From Nitrococcus mobilis Nb-231 (GTDB lineage: Bacteria > Pseudomonadota > Gammaproteobacteria > Nitrococcales > Nitrococcaceae): DNA of 64,000 nucleotides. Position numbers and translations under genes: made by a program. Below the pieces are notes generated by a model that saw nothing but the letters and a program-made list of their open reading frames with translations, was not told the origin of the DNA and ran no database searches. Positions 17,413 to 26,500 of this stretch are shown in pieces (positions within the stretch are counted from its first letter, which is position 1; the number at the start of each line of letters is the position of its first letter). Where the stretch lies: contig NZ_CH672427.1 in NCBI RefSeq assembly GCF_000153205.1, positions 1,962,541 through 2,026,540 of the forward strand, in the 5' to 3' direction.

Positions 17413-17927
17413 AGCAACTTTTGGGCAGCGGGATTCATGGCTGGCCCCTCGTCAGCGGGCACTGGCCGAAACCAGTCCGGGATCTTGCGCTTTCGCCAGC
17501 TGGCGAAATGAGCCTTGTCGCCGCAGTAGAAGTTGCGGCAGGCCGCTACCGCATCGCCGGGCACCTTGTAGCGGTCGGGCATTGCCTGGGCAAAACCGGT
17601 CAAACCGGCAGCTTCGAAGCGTATGCCCTGGATCTGCGTCAGTACCTCCATGGAGGCGTGATCCTGACGGCGATCGTAACGCCAGCAGAACTCACGGTTC
17701 AGGGCTTCGGCAAGTGCCACCAGCCACTCGAAGTTATCATAGGACGCACCAGCCCACAGCACGCAGGGGTGCTTGCTATGGGTAGATCGATAGGGCGTAT
17801 CAAAGCCCTTCAGGTTCAACGCGGTGCAAAGAATCTGGGCGCTTTCCAGCACCATTTTTCCAACGTGCTGATCGCAGTGATAACGGGCACAGCGATCGAT
17901 ATCGGTATCCAGTACAAAAATATTCAT
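17409..17927 (-). CDS. Conserved protein of unknown function (MNIFVLD family)
   Basis: This is a 172-aa cytoplasmic protein beginning MNIFVLDTDIDRCARYHCD, with conserved HVGKMVLESAQIL, THSKHPCVLWA, NFEWL and a C-terminal TGFAQAMPDRYK...WRKRKIPDWF. Similar proteins occur in phages and bacteria, but I know of no tested function. The His/Cys-rich start could bind metal. I chose the ATG at 17927; codons upstream of it lack family-like sequence. First gene of the three-gene operon, divergent from the tspO remnant. Confidence 0.72.
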   Translation of the reverse strand: MNIFVLDTDIDRCARYHCDQHVGKMVLESAQILCTALNLKGFDTPYRSTHSKHPCVLWAGASYDNFEWLVALAEALNREFCWRYDRRQDHASMEVLTQIQGIRFEAAGLTGFAQAMPDRYKVPGDAVAACRNFYCGDKAHFASWRKRKIPDWFRPVPADEGPAMNPAAQKLL

Positions 17928-18034
17928 AGCTCTGACATACGCCGGCAGCCTCTCCTCTCTCCGCCCCCCAATCCGGCTGACCGCATCACAAATCGTGTGT
18001 CTACATGTAGAGGTAGGAGCGAGGGCAGTCTGCG

Positions 18035-18541
18035 ATGTCCCCATATTCGTTAAAAAAGCAAGCCATCGGCCTGGCCGGGTGGTTTCTGGTCAGCTTCATC
18101 ACCGCCGCCATCGGCGCCGCGGCGTCCGTCCAGGCGAACTCGTTTTACACGCAATTAGCCCGTCCGGATTGGGCTCCTCCGCCTTGAGTCTTCGGGCCGG
18201 TCTGGGCAGTCCTCTATACGCTCATGGGTGTATCCGCGTGGCTCGTATGGTGCGCTGGCGCCTCGCGCGCGTCGCGCACCGCACTTGCTTTGTTCCTTGT
18301 ACAGCTTGCGCCGAACGCGGTGTGGAGCTACCTGTTTTTTGTCTGGCAGCAGGGCGCTTGGGCGTTCGCGGATATTCTGCTCCTGTGCTTACTTGTCGTT
18401 GCAACGCTTGTATCGTTCTACCGCGTCAGCCGTGTGGCCGGGTCGCTGCTTATCCCCTACCTACTGTGGGTCAGCTTGGCGGCCGCTCTTAACTATTCGG
18501 TGTGGCAACTCAACCCGAAGCTATTGGGCCACTTGGCCTGA
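18035..18541 (+). pseudogene. tspO: TspO/MBR-family membrane protein with nonsense codon 51
   Basis: One frame gives a full-length TspO: five hydrophobic segments, LARPDWAPPP, then TGA (18185-18187) where the family has Trp in PPPWVFGPVW, then VFGPVWAVLYTLMGVSAWLV, NAVWSYLFF and ALNYSVWQLN. The only lesion is TGG to TGA. TspO proteins bind tetrapyrroles and modulate porphyrin or stress responses. An AGGAGCGAGGG site precedes the ATG. It is either a pseudogene or a one-base error. Confidence 0.85.
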
Positions 18542-18544
18542 TAA

Positions 18545-20405
18545 CCTGAGCCGCAGGACGACTTCGCAAGGATGCGATCATGTTGCCTTCGCCGGTTGGC
18601 AGGGAAGCCAGTGCGGGTGGCGGCGCGCCGCCGTATGTGCGCCATTGCCCAGAGCGCACCCTCCTTTATTAACTCGTCGAGGAATACTATCCCGCGTTCA
18701 AGGCGCACCTGGCGGCGCAAGGGATGGACTTGCCCGGATATGTGGGGCAGGAGTTCGAGGAGTACCTCAAGTGCGGGCGTCTCGAGCACGGTTTTCTGCG
18801 GGTGCGCTGCGACAGTTGCCATGCCGAGCACCTAGCTGCTTTCAGCTGCAAGAAGCGCGGCTTTTGTCCCAGCTGCGGCGCCCGGCGCATGGCCGAGAGT
18901 GCCGCGCTGCTGGTCGACGAGGTGTTTCCCGAGCAGCCGGTGCGCCAATGGGTGCTGAGCGTCCCGTTTCCGTTGCGCATCCTGTTCGCCAGCCGCCCCG
19001 AGGTCATCGGCCATGTGCTCGGCATTGTCTACCGCTGCATCGCCACGCATCTGATCAAAAAGGCAGGGTTCTCGCGTAAGACGTCCCAGACCGGAGCGGT
19101 AACCCTGATCCAGCGCTTCGGCAGCGCACTCAACCTCAACGTCCACTTCCACATGCTGTTCCTCGATGGGGTGTATGTCGAGCGTTCGGACGGCTCGCTG
19201 CGCTTCCGCTGGGTGAAGGCACCCACCAGCGCCGAGCTTGCCCGACTGACCCAGAACCTGGCACGACGCATCGGCCGTTTCCTGGAGCGCCAGGACTTGT
19301 TGGAACGCGATGCGGAGAACAGCTATCTGGCCGGCGACGCGCTCGAAGCCGGCCCGATGGAACAGCTCCTGGGTTCGTCGATCACCTACCGCATCGCCGT
19401 CGGGCCGCAGCAGGGTCGCAAGGTGTTCACGCTACAGACGCTGCCGGCGTGTGAGGAGCCGTTCGATGCCGCCGTCGGCAAGGTGGCGGGGTTCTCACTG
19501 CACGCTGGTGTGGCGGCGCGGGCGGATCAACGCCAGAAGCTCGAGCGGTTGTGTAGGTATATCAGCCGTCCGGCTATCTCGGAAAAGCGCCTGTCGCTCA
19601 CGCCGAACGGCAACGTCCGGTACCAGCTGAAGACGCCGTACCGTGACGGCACAACGCACGTCATGTTCGAGCCACTGGACTTCATTGCCCGGCTGGCAGC
19701 CTTGGTGCCGAAACCGCGGGTCAACCTGACGCGCTTCCACGGTGTGTTTGCGCCTAACAGCGAACACCGCACGCGGGTGACACCGGGCAAGCGGGGCAAG
19801 GGAGGCCGGCATGCCACGACCGCGGATCCGGAGGGGCGGACAGCGGCCGAACGCCGCGCCGCGATGACCTGGGCGCAGCGCCTGAAGCGGGTGTTCGGGA
19901 TCGATATTGACAAATCGGCAGGACAGCCGATTTGCACAGCCGTAGGCTACCGTGAAGCGGTCGGGCACAGGGATGTGCCCGATGAAACCTGCCCGACCTG
20001 CGGCGGAGCGATGAGGATCATCGCGTGCATCGAGGATCCGGAGATCATCGAGAAGATACTCGCTCACCTGGATGCGCACGTGACTGAGCCGGAAGCCACC
20101 AGGCGGCCGCCGTGCCGAGCGCCACCGCAGCGGGGGTTGTTCGACGAGACGGGGTGATTCCAGGATGACTTCGTTTGGGCTGTGCCATCAGCGGCGCGGC
20201 ATCGGCGTTGCCTGTCCACAAAACCGACGGGAGGGGGAGGAATGCGCCGGCGAGGCTGTTGCTGGTGCGGATTCGGGAGGGCGTGACGCCGATCTGCACG
20301 CTGATGGGCGAGCCGGAGCGGCCTGCCGACAGCAAGTGCCGACGCCGATCAGGCGAGACTACCCGCTGCGAGCCACCGAAAAGGTGGTTTATACTGCCTA
20401 TACGC
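18545..20405 (+). mobile_element. IS91-family element, most complete copy
   Basis: It runs from just after tspO (left end approximate) through the transposase frame to the shared terminus at 20405. The 3' non-coding part from 20158 contains the oriIS-like hairpin CCACC-GAAAA-GGTGG (20373-20387). The same 3' end occurs at 4406 and 13500, all on the plus strand. The left boundary cannot be set because no other copy retains it. Confidence 0.82.
18580..20157 (+). pseudogene. IS91-family HUH transposase, one nonsense codon
   Basis: The 525-codon frame opens at ATG 18580 (AAGGA 8 nt upstream). Codon 31 is TAA (18670-18672), between ERTLLY and LVEEYYPAF, where relatives have Gln. After it the frame is open to 20157. 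It has an N-terminal four-cysteine zinc site (CDSCH...CPSCGARRM), the HUH nuclease motif NLNVHFHMLFLDGVY, a tyrosine in CRYISRP, and a C-terminal CPTCGG pair. An internal start at 18724 would still give 477 aa with zinc site and nuclease, so partial function cannot be excluded. Confidence 0.85.
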
Positions 20406-21568
20406 CGGTGGATCTCGCTGCGCACCGTGGTCCCTCGACACCTATGGCCTGTGCACTCTGCGCGGGAATCGCCGGCACCGAAGCGCTCAAAATATTGCTT
20501 AGACGCGGCCGTGTCATCATGGCGCCACACGGTTATCATTTCGATGCCTACCGCCAACGGCTGGCGCGTACTTGGCGCCCCCTCGGCAATCGCAACCCGA
20601 CCCAGCAGACGGCGCTCGCGGTCGGACGAAAACGATTCGGCCAAGCCTTGCGGGCGGAACGCCCGGTGATGACCCCGTTCTCCGAGTCCCCCACGCCGAC
20701 AGCACTGCGGATACTCGATCTCGCCCGCTGGGCGCCGAGCGGTGACAACACCCAGCCCTGGCGCTTCGAAATCATCGACGGTGATCATATCGTAGTGCAT
20801 GGCCACGATACGCATGAAGACACCGTCTACGACCTACAAGGTCATGCGAGCCAGCTTTCGCTCGGCATGCTGCTGGAGACCCTATCAATCGCAGCTACGC
20901 AATTCGGTCGCCGAGCCGAAATCATGCGCCGACAGCATCTGCCCGACAGAACACCCACCTTCGACGTCCATCTACACATGGAACCACCCCAAGCCGCCGA
21001 CGTGCTTGCGCCATTCATTTGCGCCCGTACCGTTCAGCGCCGCCCCATGCGCATGCGCCCCCTGCGGCCAGATGAGCGCAAGGCGCTGGAAACAAGTCTA
21101 CCTAAACCTTACAAGGTGGTGTGGCTGGAAAGGCTCAGCAGCCGTCTGCGGGTAGCCTCGCTGCTGTCACAGAACAGCAAACTCAGGCTGACGATTCCGG
21201 AGGCCTACGACGTTCACCATCGAATCATCCGCTGGAACATCCGCTTCAGCGAGGACGGCATCCCGGACGCAGCCCTGGGAGTGGATATGCTCACCCGGCG
21301 CCTCATGCGCGTACTGATGAAGAGCTGGAAGCGGGTCGATTTCGCCAACCGCTATCTCGCCGGCACATGGATGCCACGGCTTCAGCTCGACTGGATTCCT
21401 GGGATCGCGTGCGCGGCCCATTGCCTGATCGTTGCCGACCGTAGGCCGGCGGGAATCGACGACTTCGTCCGTGCTGGCCGCGCTATCCAACGGTTCTGGC
21501 TCACCGCGACCCAGCTTGGCCTCCGCCACCACCACAGTGACCGGGACAGCGCCAGTCATGGCGCGTAG
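20406..21568 (+). pseudogene. ThiF/E1-like C-terminus fused to nitroreductase, both ends truncated
   Basis: The frame is open from the IS91 terminus. Residues up to 20668 (ACALCAGIAGTEALKILLRRG, then the FDAYR segment) match the end of a ThiF/E1-like adenylyltransferase. From ATG 20669 the same frame continues as a nitroreductase: LARWAPSGDNTQPWRFEI (FMN site), RTVQRRPMRMRPL, and GRAIQRFWLTATQLGL. This order resembles the ThiF-nitroreductase fusion known from mycobacterial MoeY-like proteins. The adenylation domain is lost to IS91, and the C-terminus degenerates after LGL. A free nitroreductase could still start at 20669. Confidence 0.7.
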
Positions 21569-21583
21569 CGCCTTGACTGGCGC
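21549..21583. terminator. Large hairpin at the nitroreductase stop
   Basis: Arms GCGCCAGTCATGGCGC (21549-21564) and GCGCCTTGACTGGCGC (21568-21583) pair with one mismatch around a 3-nt loop. It overlaps the stop codon at 21568. No T-run follows on the plus strand. It may be a terminator or an end of the inserted segment. Confidence 0.45.
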
Positions 21584-21585
21584 AT

Positions 21586-21621
21586 ACAAAAAAGAAAGGG
21601 AAGCGGATGCCCCCCTTTCTT
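21586..21621 (-). terminator. Rho-independent terminator of the PEP-CTERM gene
   Basis: Read on the minus strand, AAGAAAGGG (21613-21621) pairs with CCCTTTCTT (21592-21600) and is followed directly by a run of Ts (A-run 21588-21593 on the plus strand). It starts 22 bp past the stop of the gene at 21643. Confidence 0.75.
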
Positions 21622-21642
21622 GCTAAGAGTACCCGAATGGTC

Positions 21643-22662
21643 TCAGCTAGCTTTGCAGCGTCGGATGAACCCCAACCCTAATATTCCAACTCCTAACAGG
21701 GCCAAGACGCTTGGCTCGGGCACCACCTTCGAAGCATCAGCCTCACTGGAAGACCGGATGGCAAGCTGATAGTTGGTACCAGCCTCCAAAGCAACCGTCG
21801 TTGCGCTGAAAGCACCCGCATTGGCCATGCCCAAAGCAGCGCCCCTGAAGCTAGCCCCGTTAAACGGCGCGTTCCGGGAAACACCGTCATTCAGGCTGAA
21901 AGGATCTGTCTCCGCCATGAGACCAAATGCGGACCGACTGCCAACATCATCTCCTCCATTCGGTGCCCATGTGACCACATTAGTTCCGGCATCGAGGTCA
22001 TCAATAGTAAAGATTAGGCTGTAGGCTGCAGAAGCGTTGGTCGGAAAGATTGCGTCCGCGTTGGTAAAGGCTTCCAGATAGGCCTCAGCGTCATAAGCGA
22101 AAATTAACGAACCACCCGAGCCCATTGCAAAATTGAAACTAACATTTAATCCATTATTAGCTTCGGCAGAACCAGTGTCGACCTTAGTGAGAGAAACATA
22201 GGCGCCGTGGCTCGCCTCAGCGCCCGCAACAGCTGGCCCTATGCCGGTTATGGGCGCGCCAGCCTGAAGCTGATCCGATGCGGCAAAGTGAGCTGAGGGA
22301 TCTGGGGGTACGGCTGCACTGCTCTTAATAGGGAAGCTGCCAGCGGGGGCTATACCTGGTATGCACCCGCCTTGACACGCGATGCCCAGGCCAATCCCGA
22401 CGGCCGGGATCGCGCCAACGTTAGCTGAGCTTCCCGCCGAACCGGCAACAGAGGCCAACGAGGCTGTGGTATCTGCGGTACTATTACCACTGAGGGCAGT
22501 AAAATCGGAGGCATCTAACACTCCAACCCCGTCGGAGATCGTCAAGTCAGTGAGTCTTAATACTGACGTGCCAAGGGCGCCGGCCTGGGCGGACCCAACG
22601 AACCCCACAGCGGTCAGCCCACCGACCGCTGCCGCGAGAACTGACTGTTTGAATTTGTTCAT
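21643..22662 (-). CDS. PEP-CTERM sorting-domain surface protein
   Basis: This is a 339-aa exported protein. It has a signal peptide (KFKQSVLAAAVGGLTAVGFVGSAQA), a low-complexity Ala/Gly/Ser/Thr-rich body, and a C-terminal PEP-CTERM tail: VVPEPSVLALLGVGILGLG followed by FIRRCK. Exosortase (EpsH/XrtA type) cleaves such tails and attaches proteins to the surface or polysaccharide. I chose the ATG at 22662 because GGAGAG lies 7 nt upstream; the Met at 22668 is too close to it. The AT-rich leader and a clear terminator suggest a monocistronic gene. The window's polysaccharide locus fits this sorting system, although no exosortase gene is seen here. Confidence 0.88.
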   Translation of the reverse strand: MNKFKQSVLAAAVGGLTAVGFVGSAQAGALGTSVLRLTDLTISDGVGVLDASDFTALSGNSTADTTASLASVAGSAGSSANVGAIPAVGIGLGIACQGGCIPGIAPAGSFPIKSSAAVPPDPSAHFAASDQLQAGAPITGIGPAVAGAEASHGAYVSLTKVDTGSAEANNGLNVSFNFAMGSGGSLIFAYDAEAYLEAFTNADAIFPTNASAAYSLIFTIDDLDAGTNVVTWAPNGGDDVGSRSAFGLMAETDPFSLNDGVSRNAPFNGASFRGAALGMANAGAFSATTVALEAGTNYQLAIRSSSEADASKVVPEPSVLALLGVGILGLGFIRRCKAS

Positions 22663-22991
22663 TGTCATCTCTCCACAATTGAATTAATAAATTAATAAGC
22701 AGATTTTATTCCATAAAAAATAAATAAATATAAATCAGCATATTATAAAAAAAATATAGCAATTACGTTACCTCTCCCACAGAATATGTAAACTATTTTG
22801 ACAAATCTCCCAGGTGGACCAAATTTGCCTTCGCCGTTGCATAGGACGTCGAACTGAATCTAACGATGATCTCATCGCCCGCCTCTGCTGGCATAGTCCA
22901 CGCTGCTCGCCGAGCCCGGTCACCTTACATCTATCGCCAGCTTGTAAGGTAGACTTGCATCGATCAAGCATTATGGAAGTTGATATTAAAG
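22663..22991 (-). promoter_or_regulatory. AT-rich upstream region of the PEP-CTERM gene
   Basis: Bases 22680-22770 are almost pure A/T (for example TAAATAAATATAAATCAGC near 22725). The remainder has ordinary composition up to the IS481 left end. It probably holds the promoter and an AT-rich UP or regulator site. No gene is recognised in it. Confidence 0.35.
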
Positions 22992-24052
22992 TGTCGGGTC
23001 CCGAATGATTTAATCAATGTCAGGAGCTATCCTCTGTGGGTAGCTCGAAGCGTTCTCGGTTATGTTGCCCGGGAGACTCGCTGATATGAACATCCGGCTT
23101 CATGCAAACGCCACCACGACACCCAAGATCCGGCGCTATATTCAGCGCTCCGAGAAGACCAACCGCGAGCTGGCCGAGGAGCTTGGCATTGCGCTGAGCA
23201 CGGTGCGGATCTGGCGCGCCCGCCAAGACGTCCACGACCGTTCTCACACCCGGCATAATTTGCTAACCACGCTGAGCCCGGCGCAGGAGGCAATCGCCGT
23301 GGAGCTGCGCCGCACACTGCAGCTGCCGCTCGATGATCTGCTTGTGGTGGTGCGCGAGTTCCTCAATCCAGGCGTCTCCCGCTCGGGACTGGATCGCTGC
23401 CTGCGCCGCCATGGGGTCAGCCGGCTGGCGGATCTGCGCCCGGCTGAGCAGGCAAAGCGCCCGAGCAAGGCCTTTAAGGCCTATAGGCCGGGCTATGTCC
23501 ATATCGACTACAAATACCTCCCGCAGATGCCCGATGAGACGGCGCGCCGGTATCTGTTTGTGGCCATCGATCGGGCAAGCCGCTGGGTTTACCTCGAACT
23601 CAAGGCGGATAAATCCGCCCGCTCGGCCAGCGCCTTTCTCAAGGCCGTGCGTGAAAAGGCGCCGTTTCGCATCCACCGACTACTCACTGACAACGACAAA
23701 GCCTTCACCGACCGTCTGCAGGGCAAACACCGCCAAGCCAGCGGTGAGCATCGCTTTGACCGACTCTGCGCCGAACTCGGTATCGAGCACCGCCTCGCCC
23801 CGGTGCGCCACCCGCAGACCAATGGCATGGTTGAGCGCTTCAACGGGCGCATCAGCGAGGTCTTGGCCACGCATCGCTTCGACTCACGCCAGGATCTAGA
23901 GGCAACCCTCAAACGCTACTGCTACTTGTACAATCATCACATCCCGCAGAAGGCGCTTGACCACCGAGCTCCCATCCAAGCCCTCAAGGATTGGCAGCAC
24001 AAACACCCTGACCTGTTTCTACGTCAAGTTTATAATCATCCGGGACCCGACA
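22992..24052 (+). mobile_element. IS481-family element
   Basis: The left end TGTCGGGTCCCGAATGATT (22992-23010) is matched by AATCATCCGGGACCCGACA (24034-24052), with one mismatch. TTAA lies just outside both ends (22986-22989 and 24054-24057), so the true boundaries or target duplication may include it. The element separates the PEP-CTERM gene from the fourth IS91 copy. Confidence 0.82.
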
Positions 24053-24057
24053 ATTAA
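23086..24057 (+). CDS. IS481-family transposase
   Basis: This is a 323-aa integrase-type transposase. The N-terminal helix-turn-helix is in ELAEELGIALSTVRIWRAR. The catalytic residues are VHIDYKYLP (Asp), LLTDNDKAF (Asp) and HPQTNGMVERFNGRISE (Glu). The start at MNIRLHANATTTP is the family start. It appears intact. The stop codon lies at or just beyond the right inverted repeat, a common arrangement. A decayed relative is at about 48610-49080. Confidence 0.92.
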   Translation: MNIRLHANATTTPKIRRYIQRSEKTNRELAEELGIALSTVRIWRARQDVHDRSHTRHNLLTTLSPAQEAIAVELRRTLQLPLDDLLVVVREFLNPGVSRSGLDRCLRRHGVSRLADLRPAEQAKRPSKAFKAYRPGYVHIDYKYLPQMPDETARRYLFVAIDRASRWVYLELKADKSARSASAFLKAVREKAPFRIHRLLTDNDKAFTDRLQGKHRQASGEHRFDRLCAELGIEHRLAPVRHPQTNGMVERFNGRISEVLATHRFDSRQDLEATLKRYCYLYNHHIPQKALDHRAPIQALKDWQHKHPDLFLRQVYNHPGPDN

Positions 24058-24076
24058 GCGAGCGACATGTAAAGTT

Positions 24077-24948
24077 GCGCTGCGACAGTTGCCATGCCGA
24101 GCACCTAGCTGCTTTCAGCTGCAAGAAGCGCGGCTTTTGTCCCAGCTGCGGCGCCCGGCGCATGGCCGAGAGTGCCGCGCTGCTGGTCGACGAGGTGTTT
24201 CCCGAGCAGCCGGTGCGCCAATGGGTGCTGAGCGTCCCGTTTCCGTTGCGCATCCTGTTCGCCAGCCGCCCCGAGGTCATGGGCCATGTGCTCGGCATTG
24301 TCTACCGCTGCATCGCCACGCATCTGATCAAAAAGGCAGGGTTCTCGCGTAAGACGTCCCAGACCGGAGCGGTAACCCTGATCCAGCGCTTCGGCAGCGC
24401 GCTCAACCTCAACGTCCACTTCCACATGCTGTTCCTCGATGGGGTGTATGTCGAGCGTCCGGATGGCTCGCTGCGCTTCCGCTGGGTGAAGGCACCCACC
24501 AGCGCCGAGCTTGCCCGACTGACCCAGAATCTGCCACGACGCATCGGCCGTTTCCTGGAGCGCCAGGGTTTGTTGGAACGCGATGCGGAGAACAGCTATC
24601 TGGCCGGCGACGCGTTCGAAGCCGGCCCGATGGAACAGCTCCTGGGTTCGTCGATCACCTACCGCATCGCCGTCGGGCCGCAGCAGGGTCGCAAGGTGTT
24701 CACGCTACAGACGCTGCCGGCGTGTGAGGAGCCGTTCGATGTCGGGGTCGGCAAGGTGGCGGGGTTCTCACTGCACGCTGGTGTGGCGGCGCGGGCGGAT
24801 CAACGCCAGAAGCTCGAGCGGTTGTGTAGGTATATTAGCCGTCCGGCTATCTCGGAAAAGCGCCTGTCGCTCACGCCGAACGGCAACGTCCGGTACCAGC
24901 TGAAGACGCCGTACCGTGACGGCACAACGCACGTCATGTTCGAGCCAC
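24077..24948 (+). pseudogene. IS91-family transposase, internal fragment
   Basis: The sequence matches the most complete copy from the first zinc-site cysteine (LRCDSCHAEH) through the HUH motif to VMFEP, and stops abruptly at CGAGCCAC (24948). Both the N-terminus and the whole 3' end with its hairpin are missing. The left junction is next to IS481; the right junction cuts a secreted-protein gene on the other strand. Confidence 0.85.
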
Positions 24949-25206
24949 ATCGAAGAAAAGCGGGCTGTTCGCCCAGTCGCGGCCATGCGTATCGCTGCCG
25001 AAGATGACGATCCGGCCGAGGCGGCTGTCGAAGCAGGCGCCGGCGTGGGCCTGCCGCTTGAAGGTCGGATCATCATCGGGCCCCTGCTCGTGCAGGAGCA
25101 GCCAACGACCGGCCGGCATCTCGGCGAGGCGGGGGTTGCGGCGCGTCTCCTCGGCGGCCTGCGCAAGCTCGAACAGGACGAGGAACGCGAGTATGAGGTG
25201 GCGCAT
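24949..25206 (-). pseudogene. Secreted Kelch/galactose-oxidase-like protein, N-terminal fragment
   Basis: Starting at ATG 25206, the frame gives a signal peptide (MRHLILAFLVLFELAQAA), then RWLLLHEQGPDDDPTFKRQA, HAGACFDSRLGRIVIFGSDTHG and DWANSPLFFDV, where IS91 sequence takes over. HxGxxFD...IVIFGSDTHG is the first blade of a Kelch-like propeller. Only ~86 residues remain. The 295-bp region upstream (25207-25501) holds no recognisable gene. Confidence 0.65.
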
Positions 25207-25501
25207 GGCGTTCGAGTACACCCGGCTCCCGGCCGCGTTCAGGCGAACTCTCCGATCACGCGCACAACCAGTATTAACGACCTTTTCTGCCCTTTGCGGC
25301 GGCAGGCGGTCTCCCCTCATCGGTATCGGCATCTGTGATAGGCGATCGCTCCGACTTGCCGATCGGCGGCACATCCACGGTCAGATCGTCGAAAGACCGC
25401 TACTTCGATGACTCGCACGACCGAGAACGGAGGATTACGTAGCTTATCTGTCGCACCATTGGAGTCGGCGCTTTAAGGTAGCCGGGGCTCGGCGGGAACG
25501 C

Positions 25502-26500
25502 TCAGCGATCCGGCTGACCCATTGGCGTGCCGGGACTGCGGCGTCCCGGGTCATCGCCCGGAATCGTTCCGAAGATCTTGTTGTTCCCCGGCTGGAACCG
25601 GGGCTGGCGCACGCAGCCATAGTGTTCGAGCTCCGGCAGCAGCATAAAGCCCGCATCGCATTTGCAGCTCTGCACATTGCCGTGCCAGACGGGTGTCCCG
25701 TGCGGACCGCAATCCTTCACGCCGCGGGCCACGCCTTCCGTCGGCTCGCTCTCCTCGGTATCGAATCCGGGCAGGGGCTCGACCTCGTCGAGTCCTATGC
25801 CCATTGCGTACAGGCGCTTTACCGCCCCCCGGTGCCCATGCACATGGGCGGTCTTATACCAGCGCGCCGCCTGGTTGAGGTCTTTGGCGACACCGCGGCC
25901 GGTCTCGTAGAGACTGGCAATGTTGAACATGGCCGTGGGGTGCTGCTGCGCAGCCGCTTTACGAAACCAGTACATGGCCTGCGCGTAGTCGCGCTTTACC
26001 CCGAGACCGTGGAGAAAAGCGTAGCCGTAGCTGTTCTGCCCCTGCTTCCAGCCGCCCTGCGCCGAGCGGCGCAGCCACACGATAGCGGCCCGAGGATCTT
26101 TCGCGACCCCGCGCCCCCGCAGATACGAGCGCCCGAGCGCGTCCATCGCTATGAGGTCGCCGCGTTGCGCCGCAAGGCGAATCCATCGGATCGCGCGAAC
26201 CTCGTCCACCGCGCCGAAATCACCGGCGCGATAGCACCAGCCCACGCCGTAGGCGCCCGTTGCGTGACCTGCCTCGGCCGCCGCCCGGAATAATTCGCAG
26301 CCGCGGCGCTTGTCGGTGGCGACCCCGTTGCCGTAGTAATAGCGGATTGCGCGATCGTAAATGGCCTGCGCGTTTTCCGCGACCGCGCTCGGCGCGAGTG
26401 CGCTCAGCATCATCCAAACCGCCAGCCAGGCGGCGGCACGTCTCCCGTACCTAGTCGCCCGAGCGCGCGCAGCGCGCGACGACTTCGGGGTATTTGTCAC
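25502..26500 (-). CDS. Secreted Sel1-like repeat protein
   Basis: A protein of about 332 aa with an N-terminal export signal (LAVWMMLSALAPSAVA), then five or six Sel1 repeats of ~36 residues, recognisable by AAxxGxxxAxxxLGxxYxxGxGV patterns (YGNGVATDKRRGCELF, YLRGRGVAKDPRAAIVWL, YETGRGVAKDLNQAARWY). A C-terminal segment has a Cys-containing motif (CGPHGTP...CKCDAGF). Sel1 proteins are protein-protein scaffolds, often periplasmic. I chose GTG at 26500; ATG 26413 is an alternative just before the hydrophobic core. It overlaps the end of the upstream gene by ~50 bp, so the two are likely co-transcribed. Confidence 0.75.
   Translation of the reverse strand: MTNTPKSSRAARARATRYGRRAAAWLAVWMMLSALAPSAVAENAQAIYDRAIRYYYGNGVATDKRRGCELFRAAAEAGHATGAYGVGWCYRAGDFGAVDEVRAIRWIRLAAQRGDLIAMDALGRSYLRGRGVAKDPRAAIVWLRRSAQGGWKQGQNSYGYAFLHGLGVKRDYAQAMYWFRKAAAQQHPTAMFNIASLYETGRGVAKDLNQAARWYKTAHVHGHRGAVKRLYAMGIGLDEVEPLPGFDTEESEPTEGVARGVKDCGPHGTPVWHGNVQSCKCDAGFMLLPELEHYGCVRQPRFQPGNNKIFGTIPGDDPGRRSPGTPMGQPDR

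Noticed and set aside
18185-18187. TGA in tspO as a recoded codon (selenocysteine or Trp)
   Set aside because: The site is a structural tryptophan, no SECIS-like stem is evident, and other genes here use TGA as an ordinary stop.
20165-20668. Plus-strand frame running through the IS91 3' end into ThiF
   Set aside because: The part before 20406 is the element's non-coding end; only the portion after the terminus matches ThiF.
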